The position numbers and the translations under genes were made by a program. Under the pieces are notes generated by a model that did no database searches, was not told the DNA's origin, and saw nothing but the letters and a program-made list of their open reading frames with translations. Shown piece by piece: positions 31,606-40,369 of a DNA stretch of 64,000 bases (positions are counted from its first letter, which is position 1; every line of letters starts with the position of its first letter). The DNA is from Ensifer adhaerens (lineage in GTDB: Bacteria > Pseudomonadota > Alphaproteobacteria > Rhizobiales > Rhizobiaceae), in contig NZ_CP015880.1 in assembly GCF_000697965.2 (NCBI RefSeq), positions 1,488,001 through 1,552,000 on the forward strand. The letters are read 5' to 3'.

Positions 31606-32178
31606 ATGAAAATCCTCCACCTCGCATTTGCCGGCGCCATCGCGCTTGCCTCCTTCACGGGCACGGCGCTTGCGCAAGCGGCCGACAACTTCATCACCAT
31701 CACGCTCAAGGATGGTCCGGTCGTCGTCGAACTCAGGCCTGACATCGCGCCGAAGCATGTCGAGCAGATCAAGGCGCTGGCCGCGGCCGGTGAATACGAC
31801 AACGTCGCTTTCCATCGCGTGATCAAGGGCTTCATGGCGCAGACCGGCGACGTGCAGTATGGCGACATGGAAAACGGCTACCAGCCGCAGGCTGCCGGCA
31901 CCGGCGGTTCGTCGCGTCCGGACGTCCCGGCAGAGTTCTCCGACGTCCCGTTTGAACGCGGCACGGTCGGCATGGCCCGCTCGCAGGACCCGAACAGCGC
32001 GAATTCGCAGTTCTTCATCATGTTCGCCCCGGGCGACTTCCTCAACGGCCAGTACACGGTCGTCGGCAAGGTCGTCTCCGGCATGGAGAATGTCGACAAG
32101 ATCAAGCTCGGCGACGACGCCAACAACGGCTCCGTCACCGATCCCGACCGCATGATCAGCGTCAAGGTCGGCAAGTAA
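31606..32178 (+). CDS. ppiA: Periplasmic peptidyl-prolyl isomerase, cyclophilin type
   Basis: This cyclophilin of 190 residues catalyses cis-trans isomerisation of X-Pro bonds. A signal peptide (MKILHLAFAGAIALASFTG to ALAQA, cleaved near residue 24) sends it to the periplasm. The active site is present in VAFHRVIKGFMAQTGDVQYG, with FFIMF downstream. It lies 35 bases after coaD and 22 bases before its cytosolic paralogue, from which it differs mainly by the signal peptide. Likely one operon. Confidence 0.95.
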   Translation: MKILHLAFAGAIALASFTGTALAQAADNFITITLKDGPVVVELRPDIAPKHVEQIKALAAAGEYDNVAFHRVIKGFMAQTGDVQYGDMENGYQPQAAGTGGSSRPDVPAEFSDVPFERGTVGMARSQDPNSANSQFFIMFAPGDFLNGQYTVVGKVVSGMENVDKIKLGDDANNGSVTDPDRMISVKVGK

Positions 32179-32200
32179 AATCAACAGAAGGAGAAAACCC

Positions 32201-32710
32201 ATGGCCGAGATCAAGGATCCGGAAAACACGATCATCCTGGAGACCACCAAGGGCAAAGTCGTCATCGAGCTTCTGCCCGACGTCGCTCCGGGGCATGTCG
32301 CTCGCATCAAGGAACTGGCCCGCGAAGGCGCCTATGACGGCGTGGTATTCCACCGCGTGATCGAGGACTTCATGGCCCAGACCGGCGACGTGCAGTACGG
32401 CAAGACCGGCGGCGAGCACTTCAACCCGGCCCGCGCCGGCATGGGCGGGTCCTCAAAGCCGGACCTGAAGGCCGAATTCTCGAACGTCAGCCACGTTCGC
32501 GGCACGTGCTCGATGGCCCGTAGCCAGATGCCGAACTCGGCCAACTCGCAGTTCTTCATCTGCTTCACCGACGCGCCGTGGCTCAACAAGCAGTACTCTG
32601 TCTGGGGCCAGGTCATCGAAGGCATGGACAACATCGACAAGATCAAGCGCGGCGAGCCGGTGCGCGATCCCGATACGATCGTCACGATGCGGGTTGCCGC
32701 AGACGCCTGA
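32201..32710 (+). CDS. ppiB: Cytosolic peptidyl-prolyl isomerase, cyclophilin type
   Basis: This 169-residue cyclophilin lacks a signal peptide and starts MAEIKDPENTIILETTKGKV. Catalytic residues are in VVFHRVIEDFMAQTGDVQYG and SQFFICFTDAPWLN. It is a tandem paralogue of the preceding periplasmic enzyme. A GGAG ribosome site precedes the ATG. A strong terminator follows 17 bases after the stop. Confidence 0.95.
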   Translation: MAEIKDPENTIILETTKGKVVIELLPDVAPGHVARIKELAREGAYDGVVFHRVIEDFMAQTGDVQYGKTGGEHFNPARAGMGGSSKPDLKAEFSNVSHVRGTCSMARSQMPNSANSQFFICFTDAPWLNKQYSVWGQVIEGMDNIDKIKRGEPVRDPDTIVTMRVAADA

Positions 32711-32726
32711 TTTGCGCTAATGCACG

Positions 32727-32768
32727 AACCCGCCCCGGTCGCCAACTGCGCCGGGGCGGGTTTGCTTT
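32727..32768 (+). terminator. Rho-independent terminator after ppiB
   Basis: AACCCGCCCCGG/CCGGGGCGGGTT, 12 bp perfect with a 12-base loop, followed by TGCTTTTG. It ends the coaD-ppiA-ppiB run 16 bases before the queA start. Confidence 0.85.
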
Positions 32769-32783
32769 TGTCTGAAGATAACA

Positions 32784-33866
32784 ATGCGCGTAGAGCTGTT
32801 CGACTTCGACCTCCCGGAAACTTCGATTGCGCTTCGGCCCGCAAGCCCGCGCGACAGCGCCCGTATGCTCGTGGTGCGCCCCGATGGCGCCGACGTTCTT
32901 GCGGACAGGGGCGTGCTCGACCTGCCGTCGTTCCTGAGGGAAGGCGACGCGCTTGTCTTCAACGACACCAAGGTGATCCCGGCGCAGCTCGAAGGCATCC
33001 GCCGCCGCGGCGAGGAGATCGCGACGCAAGTTTCGCTGACGCTGCATATGCGGGTCGCACCCGACCGCTGGAAGGCTTTCGCCCGCCCGGCACGACGCCT
33101 CAAGGTCGGCGACCGCATTGCCTTCGGCCACGGTGGCTCAAGCTGCTTTCTCGGAACGCTCGACGCGACCGTCGAGGAAAAGGGCGATGCCGGCGAAGTG
33201 ACGCTGCGCTTCGATCTCTCGGGTCCCTCGCTTGACGAGGCGATCATGGCGGTCGGCCACATTCCCTTGCCGCCTTACATCGCCTCCAAGCGCGCCGAGG
33301 ATGCGCAGGACCGCGCCGACTACCAGACCATGTATGCCCGAGAGGAGGGCGCCGTTGCGGCGCCGACCGCCGGTCTGCATTTCACCGACCGTCTTTTCGC
33401 CAAGCTCGACGAGGCCGGCATCGAGCGCCACTTCGTGACGTTGCATGTGGGTGCGGGCACGTTCCTGCCGGTCAAGGCTGATGATACCGACGACCACGTG
33501 ATGCACCAGGAGATCGGCCACGTCGATGCCCGGACCGCCGAGAGGCTGAACGCCGTCAAGGCGAGGGGCGGGCGCATCGTCTGCGTCGGCACGACCTCGC
33601 TGCGGTTGATCGAAAGCGCCACCTCGGAAGACGGCACGGTCAAGTCCTGGTCCGGTCCGACGGGTATCTTCATCACGCCCGGCTACCGCTTCCGCGCGGT
33701 GGACATGCTGATGACCAATTTCCATCTGCCGAAATCAACGCTGTTCATGCTGGTTTCGGCCTTCAGCGGCCTGGACACGATGCGCGCGGCCTACGCGCAT
33801 GCGATCGAAACCGGCTACCGCTTCTATTCCTATGGCGACGCCAGCCTGCTTTTCCGGAAAGACTAA
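32784..33866 (+). CDS. queA: tRNA preQ1(34) S-adenosylmethionine ribosyltransferase-isomerase
   Basis: QueA converts 7-aminomethyl-7-deazaguanine in tRNA to epoxyqueuosine, using the ribosyl group of S-adenosylmethionine. The protein has 360 residues, normal size. It starts [20 protein letters not shown] and has the family motifs [24 protein letters not shown] and [19 protein letters not shown]. The stop codon is directly followed by the tgt start (zero spacing), so translation is probably coupled. Both genes act in the same queuosine pathway, on tRNAs with GUN anticodons. Confidence 0.97.
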   Translation: MRVELFDFDLPETSIALRPASPRDSARMLVVRPDGADVLADRGVLDLPSFLREGDALVFNDTKVIPAQLEGIRRRGEEIATQVSLTLHMRVAPDRWKAFARPARRLKVGDRIAFGHGGSSCFLGTLDATVEEKGDAGEVTLRFDLSGPSLDEAIMAVGHIPLPPYIASKRAEDAQDRADYQTMYAREEGAVAAPTAGLHFTDRLFAKLDEAGIERHFVTLHVGAGTFLPVKADDTDDHVMHQEIGHVDARTAERLNAVKARGGRIVCVGTTSLRLIESATSEDGTVKSWSGPTGIFITPGYRFRAVDMLMTNFHLPKSTLFMLVSAFSGLDTMRAAYAHAIETGYRFYSYGDASLLFRKD

Positions 33867-34997
33867 ATGACCGAGACCTTCCAGTTCAAGCTACACAAGA
33901 CCGACGGCAAGGCCCGTCGCGGCGAAGTGTCCATGCCGCGCGGCACCATCCGCACACCGGCCTTCATGCCCGTCGGTACCGTCGGCACGGTCAAGGCGAT
34001 GTATCTCGACCAGGTGAAGGATCTTGGCGCCGACATCATTCTCGGCAATACCTACCACCTGATGCTGCGCCCAGGCGCCGAACGCGTTGCGCGGCTCGGC
34101 GGTCTGCATGGCCTGATCCGCTGGCAGGGCCCGATCCTGACGGATTCGGGCGGCTTCCAGGTCATGTCGCTGGCGGGCCTTCGCAAGCTCGACGAGCAGG
34201 GCGTCACCTTCAAGAGCCACGTCGATGGCGCGCTCTTCCATATGTCGCCGGAGCGCTCGATCGAGATTCAAGGCTTGCTCGACAGCGACATCCAGATGCA
34301 GCTCGACGAATGCGTGGCGCTGCCGGCCGAGCCAAAGGAAATCGAGCGCGCGATGGAAATGTCGCTGCGTTGGGCCGAGCGCTGCAAGGTCGCCTTCGGC
34401 GACCAGCCGGGCAAGGCGATGTTCGGCATCGTGCAGGGCGGCGATATCCCGAAGCTGCGCGAACGCTCGGCTGAAGCACTGAAGGGCCTCGATCTCAAGG
34501 GCTATGCGGTGGGCGGTCTCGCCGTCGGCGAGCCGCAGGAGGTGATGCTGCGCATGCTCGACATTACCTGCCCGATCATGCCGGTGGACAAGCCCCGTTA
34601 CCTGATGGGCGTCGGCACGCCAGACGACATCCTGCGGTCGGTCGCCGAGGGCATCGACATGTTCGACTGCGTGATGCCGACTCGCTCGGGACGCCACGGC
34701 CTCGCGTTCACGCGCCACGGCCGCATCAACCTGCGCAATGCCCGCCACGCCGAAGACATGCGTCCGCTCGACGAGCAATCCTCTTGCCCTGCGACGCGCG
34801 ACTATTCGCGTGCCTATCTGCACCATCTGATCCGCTCGAACGAATCGCTCGGCGGCATGCTGCTCAGCTGGAACAATCTGGCCTACTATCAGGAACTGAT
34901 GGCCGGAATTCGCCTGGCGATCGAAGAAGGTCGCTTCGCTGATTTCATGGCCGAAACGCAGGAAACCTGGCGGCGAGGGGACCTTCCCCCGGTCTGA
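33867..34997 (+). CDS. tgt: tRNA-guanine(34) transglycosylase
   Basis: Tgt exchanges guanine-34 of GUN-anticodon tRNAs for preQ1, the step before QueA. It has 376 residues, as usual. The catalytic acid ([11 protein letters not shown]), the GIVQGG substrate loop and the nucleophile aspartate in [10 protein letters not shown] are intact. The zinc site normally reads CxCxxC; here it is SSCPAT, with Ser305 and Thr310 in place of two cysteines and only Cys307 kept. The rest of the domain ([11 protein letters not shown]) is conserved. The start follows the queA stop without a gap. Confidence 0.97.
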   Translation: MTETFQFKLHKTDGKARRGEVSMPRGTIRTPAFMPVGTVGTVKAMYLDQVKDLGADIILGNTYHLMLRPGAERVARLGGLHGLIRWQGPILTDSGGFQVMSLAGLRKLDEQGVTFKSHVDGALFHMSPERSIEIQGLLDSDIQMQLDECVALPAEPKEIERAMEMSLRWAERCKVAFGDQPGKAMFGIVQGGDIPKLRERSAEALKGLDLKGYAVGGLAVGEPQEVMLRMLDITCPIMPVDKPRYLMGVGTPDDILRSVAEGIDMFDCVMPTRSGRHGLAFTRHGRINLRNARHAEDMRPLDEQSSCPATRDYSRAYLHHLIRSNESLGGMLLSWNNLAYYQELMAGIRLAIEEGRFADFMAETQETWRRGDLPPV

Positions 34998-35019
34998 TGG
35001 CCGCCAGCGGACCGGTGTC

Positions 35020-35442
35020 TCAGATGGCCGGTCCCGACGCCGACTGCAAAATCATCACGCCGTTGATCTTGTAGCTGCCATCCGGCTGTTTCACGAGTTC
35101 GTAAACTGCGGTCCAGTCCTTGCCGTCTGGCGCCGAGATCAGAACTTCCTGCAGCACCTGGTCGCCAACCACCTTCGATCGACCAAAAGCAAAGTTGCCG
35201 GGCCGGTAGACGGGCTGGTAGCCGCGCTTCACCATCTCGAAGAAGCTTGCCTTGTCGGGAAACTTGCTGCGGATCGCGGGTGAAGCGAAGGAGTAGGCGG
35301 TCTCGGCATCATCCTGCAGAAAGGCAGTGATCTGTTCCCGTATGATCGTTCGCGCCGTATCGACGGGTTCCTCCGCACAAGCGGCAGTCGCGGCTGCCAG
35401 TTGTGCCACCATACCGAGGGCAATCGCAAAGCTCCTGAACAT
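35020..35442 (-). CDS. Secreted DUF4864 protein
   Basis: This 140-residue exported protein has a signal peptide (MFRSFAIALGMVAQLAAATA, cleaved near ACA). The mature part, with a motif such as IREQITAFLQDDAETAYSFASPAIRSKF, matches DUF4864, a small alpha/beta domain related in shape to the NTF2 fold. Function is unknown. The ATG at 35442 directly precedes the signal peptide. It is convergent with tgt, 22 bases apart, and appears to be alone. Confidence 0.82.
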   Translation of the reverse strand: MFRSFAIALGMVAQLAAATAACAEEPVDTARTIIREQITAFLQDDAETAYSFASPAIRSKFPDKASFFEMVKRGYQPVYRPGNFAFGRSKVVGDQVLQEVLISAPDGKDWTAVYELVKQPDGSYKINGVMILQSASGPAI

Positions 35443-35651
35443 CGTCGATCTCCATAGCCGCAATGAAAGACCATAGGACAGTCGCGGCTTTTGGAAACAG
35501 GAGCTTTGGTGACAGCTTCAGATAATGGCTCAGATCTGTCTATGTAAATCGTGTTAATTCAATTTGTTGTCTGGTGATATGAAAGCCAGATCTCAGATAT
35601 CATAAGTTGGTGATGTCCGCGTAATGGCGTGCTCAGACTGGCGGCGGCGAT

Positions 35652-36449
35652 CTAGTTGAACGTTGTCGCCATCCATTCCTGCCATTTCGGCTCGCTGTCT
35701 TTCGCGCGCGCCTTGGCACCGTCTCCATAGTGATAGAGCGCGATGCTGGCATTGGTGCCTTCGCCGGTCGAGTAGCTTCCGAAGAGCGCGATGCCGGCGC
35801 CGGGTTCCTTCAGGCGCAGCAGCAGATAGCGTTGCTTGGTGTCCTGCTGTACCCGTTCGACGATGCCGGCAAGGCGTTCGGGCCGTGGTGGCGTGCTGCG
35901 CTCCTCGCCGACATTGGCGCCGAGAAGTCCCAGCGCTTCGGTCAGGCGTTCCCAGACTCTTGCCTGCGGTTCCCCGGTTGAAACCATGGCGAAGCTGCTG
36001 ACCGCCTTCTCGCCGGCGAAATGTACGAGATAGATCTTCAGGATCTCGAAGAACGCCGGCCATCCGCCCTCGAAGCCTTCCAACTGGTCGTCCCAGTCGT
36101 CATTCGCTGTGAACAGCGAATGCACCATGCGCAGCACGCAGCGATCGCCGGAACGCGCCGTGACGGTGATTTCGGTTGCGACCGGCGGCGCGCCCTCGCT
36201 CCACTCGCGTTCCACATAGGCAAAGCGGGCAGGCGGCTCCCAATGCGTCACCTCGCCGGTCGAGCTGCCGTTCGGACCGAAGTCGAAGGCGATCTTGCCT
36301 CCGACCCGCTCATCGATTTCCGTCTTGGTGAACCAGGCATTGTTGCCGCTGCCGGTTGCGATCGCCTGCCAGACCTCTTCGGGCGAGCCGGGCAAGATCA
36401 GTTCCATTTCAACCCAGCGCTTTCCGCTGCCATCCTTCTTGATCGGCAT
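35652..36449 (-). CDS. SRPBCC (AHSA1-like) domain protein
   Basis: This 265-residue protein begins with an AHSA1/START-like lipid-binding domain (VEMELILPGSPEEVWQAIATG; GGKIAFDFGPNGSSTGEVTHWEPPARFAY). A second, weaker copy or extension fills residues about 150-260. Such proteins bind hydrophobic ligands or act as stress cochaperones; the ligand is unknown. It lies 11 bases after the ArsR-type gene and is probably co-transcribed from the palindromic promoter. ArsR-AHSA1 pairs are frequent in bacteria. Confidence 0.85.
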   Translation of the reverse strand: MPIKKDGSGKRWVEMELILPGSPEEVWQAIATGSGNNAWFTKTEIDERVGGKIAFDFGPNGSSTGEVTHWEPPARFAYVEREWSEGAPPVATEITVTARSGDRCVLRMVHSLFTANDDWDDQLEGFEGGWPAFFEILKIYLVHFAGEKAVSSFAMVSTGEPQARVWERLTEALGLLGANVGEERSTPPRPERLAGIVERVQQDTKQRYLLLRLKEPGAGIALFGSYSTGEGTNASIALYHYGDGAKARAKDSEPKWQEWMATTFN

Positions 36450-36460
36450 GGGATATCCTT

Positions 36461-37081
36461 TCAGGAGTTGGTGTCGTCGGGTTCGCCCTTGGCTGCGCTC
36501 TCGTCGCTCGGCGCAGGGTAGGAGGCGATGATGAGCCGGTGCGGCCGGGCGTCCGGCGCGCCTTCGTCGTGGTAGCGCGCGGCGAGCGCGCTCACCGCCT
36601 GGGCGAGATCGGCGGTAAAGGCGGCGCGCTCCGCAGGCGAACGAAAGTTGATCACGGTGTCGATCGACAGCGTCGCCAGGCGCTTGTCCTGCGTACGGGC
36701 GCTGCGCAGCAGTCCGCCGACCTCACGGACCATGCGAGCCGCCAGTGCGACCAGATAGCTCGCAGACAGGCGATCGCTGCTCCGCCCGGGGTCGGCAGCA
36801 ATCGGCCCCAGCGCCGCCGGCGAAACTACATAGGACGTGGCGGTTGCGACCATCAGGCGCTCGGTCAACCCGCCCCAGCGGCGTTGCTCTGCCGGTTCTA
36901 TCAGTTTGTGCTCTTCGAGCGCACGCAGATGGTAGTTGACCTTCTGGCGCGTCAGCCCCACCCGCACAGCCAGCGCGGCAGCCGATGCGGGCGCGGCAAG
37001 TTCCGCCAGCAAACGGGCCTTGATCGGCTCCAGGGCAAGTGCGGCGGCGGCCGGCGCGTCTATGACATCGAGATCGAGCAT
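36461..37081 (-). CDS. ArsR-type helix-turn-helix regulator
   Basis: This regulator of 206 residues has a winged helix near residues 20-75 (PIKARLLAELAAPASAAALA, then RVGLTRQKVNYHLRALEEHKL). A larger C-terminal domain (ERAAFTADLAQAVSALAARYHD) may sense a ligand. No metal-binding cysteine motif is seen. The start ATG at 37081 sits immediately beside a perfect 21-bp palindrome that contains its own promoter, so it probably autoregulates and is translated from a nearly leaderless transcript. The SRPBCC gene follows in the same operon. Confidence 0.85.
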   Translation of the reverse strand: MLDLDVIDAPAAAALALEPIKARLLAELAAPASAAALAVRVGLTRQKVNYHLRALEEHKLIEPAEQRRWGGLTERLMVATATSYVVSPAALGPIAADPGRSSDRLSASYLVALAARMVREVGGLLRSARTQDKRLATLSIDTVINFRSPAERAAFTADLAQAVSALAARYHDEGAPDARPHRLIIASYPAPSDESAAKGEPDDTNS

Positions 37082-37131
37082 GGTGCAATCATCGCCTTGA
37101 CAGATTTTTTTGTCAAGGCGATGATTGCACC
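37082..37131. promoter_or_regulatory. Perfect 21-bp inverted repeat with symmetric promoters
   Basis: The left arm is 37082-37102, the right arm 37111-37131, with an 8-base T-rich spacer; arms match without error (outer end GGTGCAATCATC, inner end CCTTGACA). On the minus strand TTGACA (37111-37116) and GATGAT (37088-37093) are 17 bases apart, leading to a start at or next to the ArsR ATG at 37081. By symmetry the plus strand has the same promoter pointing at 37132. A dimeric regulator binding here would cover both promoters. Confidence 0.75.
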
Positions 37132-37561
37132 TAATGCGGGTAGGGGAATGCCGAGTGCCCGCTGGCATGCGCGACCTCAGCTTTGCGGAGCCTTCCAACC
37201 ATTCAGGCTCGCCCAATGGAGCCAGCTATGCGGAAAGGCGCTGAGCCGGGTTAGGTTCCCGGTTGAGCTTCTCCACGCGACGCGACGCTAACGTTTGCCG
37301 ACCGCTTGGCAGGTCGTCGTTTTTCTCTGAATGTCACCACCCAAGGTAGCGGGAGGCAATGTATCGATGGAAGCGCGCCGATGAATGCCGGAACGATCGA
37401 TGATGAAAGACGAACCTGATCCATTGGCCTACATGGAAGAGCGTGCCGCGTTTGGGACGGCTTGAGCGCCAGGGGCGTGCTGCAAGTGACGAGCGCGCGC
37501 CTTGCGCAAACGTTGGAAAGAGGGTCGCATGTCATCCTTGAACCCGCCCGACCACATGCAA
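37132..37561. other. Non-coding stretch between the palindrome and the IS
   Basis: No frame with a convincing ribosome site and protein is seen in these 430 bases. A 36-codon frame opens at 37134 just downstream of the symmetric plus-strand promoter but has no recognisable features. The last five bases (37557-37561, TGCAA) are the target duplication of the IS. Confidence 0.4.
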
Positions 37562-39230
37562 TGTGGCAGCCAAGTTGAACTGTCCGCTTTGGCGCAAAGT
37601 TAAAATGTCAATTTGGGCGGCGCGTCGTCAGCCATTTAGACATGCGACACTCGACATCTCCGTTGGCGCTGAGGCAAGCCCCCGACCGAACCGGCTGGAC
37701 CGGGTTGCAAGGGAAGGGAGGGGGCGGATGAGACGCACCCATCGGCTTTAGCTTGGACAGTTGAAGCAGCCGGTCATTCCGCCGCATCGAGGTCAGAGAG
37801 CGCCTGTCGCCGCCGGGCAATGACCGCAGGATCGTTCATGAAATCCTTCCGACGTCCCGGGCCGCGCGCGCGTCGAACGTAGCCGTTCTTCTCGCTGTTC
37901 GTCTTCACGGCGGGCTTCGTCTGCTGCTCCTGACGTTCCTTGATGTAGGTCAGGAGTTCACCGAGCCGCTTGTTCTCGGTGATCGCCGCATGCGTCACCC
38001 GCTGGTCCTTGTCGAACACCCGGTAGGGTAGGGAATGCCCCTTCCAACGCACATCCAGCCTGCCGTCGGCAAGCGCGTAGGTCTCGACATAGCGACCGAC
38101 CAGCCCGCGCGTCACCTCGGTCTCTTCCAGCATGATCCGCTGGCGCTCGTACGAAAACGTCAACTGGGCACCGACATAACGCTGCTCACGTTTGCATAGC
38201 ACGTCGCGCAGCCGATCCGGGGCAAGGTTCAGCGGCCGATGCAGATCATCAGATCGGGCAGGGGTAATGGCAAACTGGCGGTTATAGCGCTCCATGAACC
38301 GAGGCAGGAAAGCGTTGCCGTCGTCCATGCCGCAGACGCCCTCCAGACGCAGATCCTTAATCAACCGGTCCTGTAGCGTCCGGTTCATCCGCTCGACCCG
38401 GCCCTTGGCTTGACTCGAGTTTGCGCAAAGAATCTCGATGTTTAACTCGCAAAGTGCACGCCCGAACTGGGTCATGCCTTGGCCGCCCTTGGCATCCTTC
38501 TTCGCAACCCGGAACACCGAATGCTTGTCGGAATAGAAGGCGACGGGAGCACCATGCGCCTTCAGATAGAGTTCCAGCGCCTCGAAATAGCTGAACGCAC
38601 TTTCCGAGCGCACAAACCGCAACTGCATCAGCTTGCCGGTCGCATCATCGATGAACACCAGCAATGAACATGGATCGCCGCGATCTTCGAACCAGCGATG
38701 CTCGGAACCGTCGATCTGAACCAACTCGCCGTAGGCCTCGCGCCGCAGCCGCGGCTGATGGAACGTCCGTCGCTGCTTGCGCGACAGCCACAAGCCGGCC
38801 TCCGACATCCATTGGCGCAAGGTCTCGCGCGACACCGTCAGACCATCACGCTCCGCAAGCTTCTCGGCCGCCAGCGTCGGACCAAAGTCGGCATAACGCT
38901 CGTGCACGATCGTCATGGCGTAATCGCGTACGCCGTCGCAGATCCGGTTGTTCGATGGCCGGCCGATCGCCTGGTGCCGGATCGACGCCGCACCGCCAGT
39001 GCTGATCCGCTCCAGCAACCGGCGAACCTGGCGGGTGCTCAGCTCAAGCACATGTGCCGCCGACACCAACGTCATGCGTCCGGCGATCACCTTCGACAAA
39101 ACCTCAATCCGCTGCAGATCGCGCTCGCTCATCGCAATCAATCCCATCCGCAATCTCCCAGGTCATCAAAACCCGGGGAGAGTGACATTCCAACTTTGCA
39201 GGATCAGGACACTTTAACTTTGCGGCTACA
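37562..39230. mobile_element. Complete insertion sequence, ISNCY-type
   Basis: The element is 1,669 bases long, begins TGTGGCAGCC and ends GGCTACA, with imperfect terminal inverted repeats. It is flanked by a direct repeat TGCAA (37557-37561 and 39231-39235). Each end carries two copies of a subterminal site of the form CAAAGTTNNAATGTC: left at 37571-37585 and 37594-37610, right at 39183-39199 and 39208-39223, the latter pair inverted. One long transposase gene fills the minus strand. Both ends and the gene look intact. Confidence 0.9.
37774..39147 (-). CDS. ISNCY-family transposase (DDE type)
   Basis: This transposase of 457 residues has an N-terminal helix-turn-helix (SKVIAGRMTLVSAAHVLELS, then TRQVRRLLERI) followed by an rve/IS481-like integrase core. 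DDE candidates are the aspartate in LVQIDGSEHRWFEDRGDP, the one in PVAFYSDKHSVF, and a glutamate in QAKGRVERMNRTLQDRL. A C-terminal basic tail (NGYVRRARGPGRRKDF) probably binds DNA. The ATG at 39147 has a GGGAG ribosome site 7 bases upstream; the TTG at 39153 in frame is less likely. No internal stop or frameshift is seen, so it may be active. Confidence 0.9.
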   Translation of the reverse strand: MGLIAMSERDLQRIEVLSKVIAGRMTLVSAAHVLELSTRQVRRLLERISTGGAASIRHQAIGRPSNNRICDGVRDYAMTIVHERYADFGPTLAAEKLAERDGLTVSRETLRQWMSEAGLWLSRKQRRTFHQPRLRREAYGELVQIDGSEHRWFEDRGDPCSLLVFIDDATGKLMQLRFVRSESAFSYFEALELYLKAHGAPVAFYSDKHSVFRVAKKDAKGGQGMTQFGRALCELNIEILCANSSQAKGRVERMNRTLQDRLIKDLRLEGVCGMDDGNAFLPRFMERYNRQFAITPARSDDLHRPLNLAPDRLRDVLCKREQRYVGAQLTFSYERQRIMLEETEVTRGLVGRYVETYALADGRLDVRWKGHSLPYRVFDKDQRVTHAAITENKRLGELLTYIKERQEQQTKPAVKTNSEKNGYVRRARGPGRRKDFMNDPAVIARRRQALSDLDAAE

Positions 39231-39380
39231 TGCAAAGATCACATAAGATAGATTATGGAACTAATGTATATGCCGGAAAGCATGGATTGCGGCTGAACGT
39301 TGCCTTGGCGAGCTTGACCCGGCCTTTCCAGCCTGCTTAGCGTTCCCGAACCAAACACCTCATTTTCAAGGCCAGATGTG

Positions 39381-40337
39381 ATGAGCGAATTGCGCGTTCT
39401 TTCAGATGCTTTCATTCCGGAACTGCCAAACCGCTACAAAGGCAAAGTTCGCGAAAACTACGACCTGCCCGATGGCCACCGCATCATCATCGCGACGGAC
39501 CGCCTCAGCGCCTTCGACGTCATCCTGACGTCGATCCCGAACAAGGGTCACGTGCTGACGCAGACGGCGCGCTACTGGTTCGAGGAAACCGCCGACATCT
39601 GCCCGAACCATGTGGTCAGCTATCCGGACCCCAATGTCGTCATCGGCAAGCGGCTCGACATCCTGCCGGTCGAGGTCGTCGTGCGCGGTTATCTCGCCGG
39701 AACGACCAGCACCTCGATCCTGACGAAATACCGCAACGGCGAGCGCGAGATGTACGGCATCACCCTGCCGGACGGAATGCGCGACAATGAGAAGCTTCCC
39801 CAGGCAATTATCACGCCCACCAGCAAGGCTTTCGACGGCGGCCATGACGAGCCGCTTTCGGTCGAAGCGATCCTCGAGCAAGGACTGCTGACGAAGGAAC
39901 AGCTCGATACCGTCTGGCAATATGCGCTTGCGCTGTTTGCCCGCGGTCAAGAGCGCGCCGCCGAACGCGGCCTGATCCTCGTCGACACCAAATACGAGTT
40001 TGGAACCGACGAAAACGGCACGATCATTCTCGCCGACGAGATCCACACACCCGACAGCAGCCGCTACTGGATCGCCGACAGCTACCAGGAAAGCTTCGAG
40101 CGCGGCGAACGTCCCAGGAGTTTCGACAAGGATTTCGTCCGTGCCTGGGTCACTGCGCGCTGCGATCCCTACAAGGATCCGATCCCGGAAATTCCACTTG
40201 ATCTCATCGAGCAGACCTCGGCAGTCTATATCGAAGCCTTCGAAAAGATCACCGGCCAGCGCTTCGTTCCGGATCTGTCGGGTGCGACGGTTCTGGATCG
40301 CATTCGCGCCAACCTGACGGCATATTTCTCGAAATAA
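39381..40337 (+). CDS. purC: Phosphoribosylaminoimidazole-succinocarboxamide synthase, long (Ade1-like) form
   Basis: SAICAR synthetase adds aspartate to CAIR in de novo purine synthesis, using ATP. The protein has 318 residues, longer than the usual bacterial form (about 235-255) and close to yeast Ade1 (306). Family motifs include [30 protein letters not shown], and [17 protein letters not shown]. The ATG at 39381 has an AAGG ribosome site. It sits 150 bases downstream of the IS. Rhizobia usually also carry a short purC elsewhere, so this may be a second enzyme; that cannot be checked here. Confidence 0.95.
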   Translation: MSELRVLSDAFIPELPNRYKGKVRENYDLPDGHRIIIATDRLSAFDVILTSIPNKGHVLTQTARYWFEETADICPNHVVSYPDPNVVIGKRLDILPVEVVVRGYLAGTTSTSILTKYRNGEREMYGITLPDGMRDNEKLPQAIITPTSKAFDGGHDEPLSVEAILEQGLLTKEQLDTVWQYALALFARGQERAAERGLILVDTKYEFGTDENGTIILADEIHTPDSSRYWIADSYQESFERGERPRSFDKDFVRAWVTARCDPYKDPIPEIPLDLIEQTSAVYIEAFEKITGQRFVPDLSGATVLDRIRANLTAYFSK

Positions 40338-40369
40338 ATCAGTATATTAGAGATTTATTCTAATCTGAT

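Noticed and set aside
37251..37535. Minus-strand frame of 94 codons left of the IS
   Set aside because: No ribosome site, no recognisable fold; composition looks random. It might be a gene remnant, but nothing supports that.
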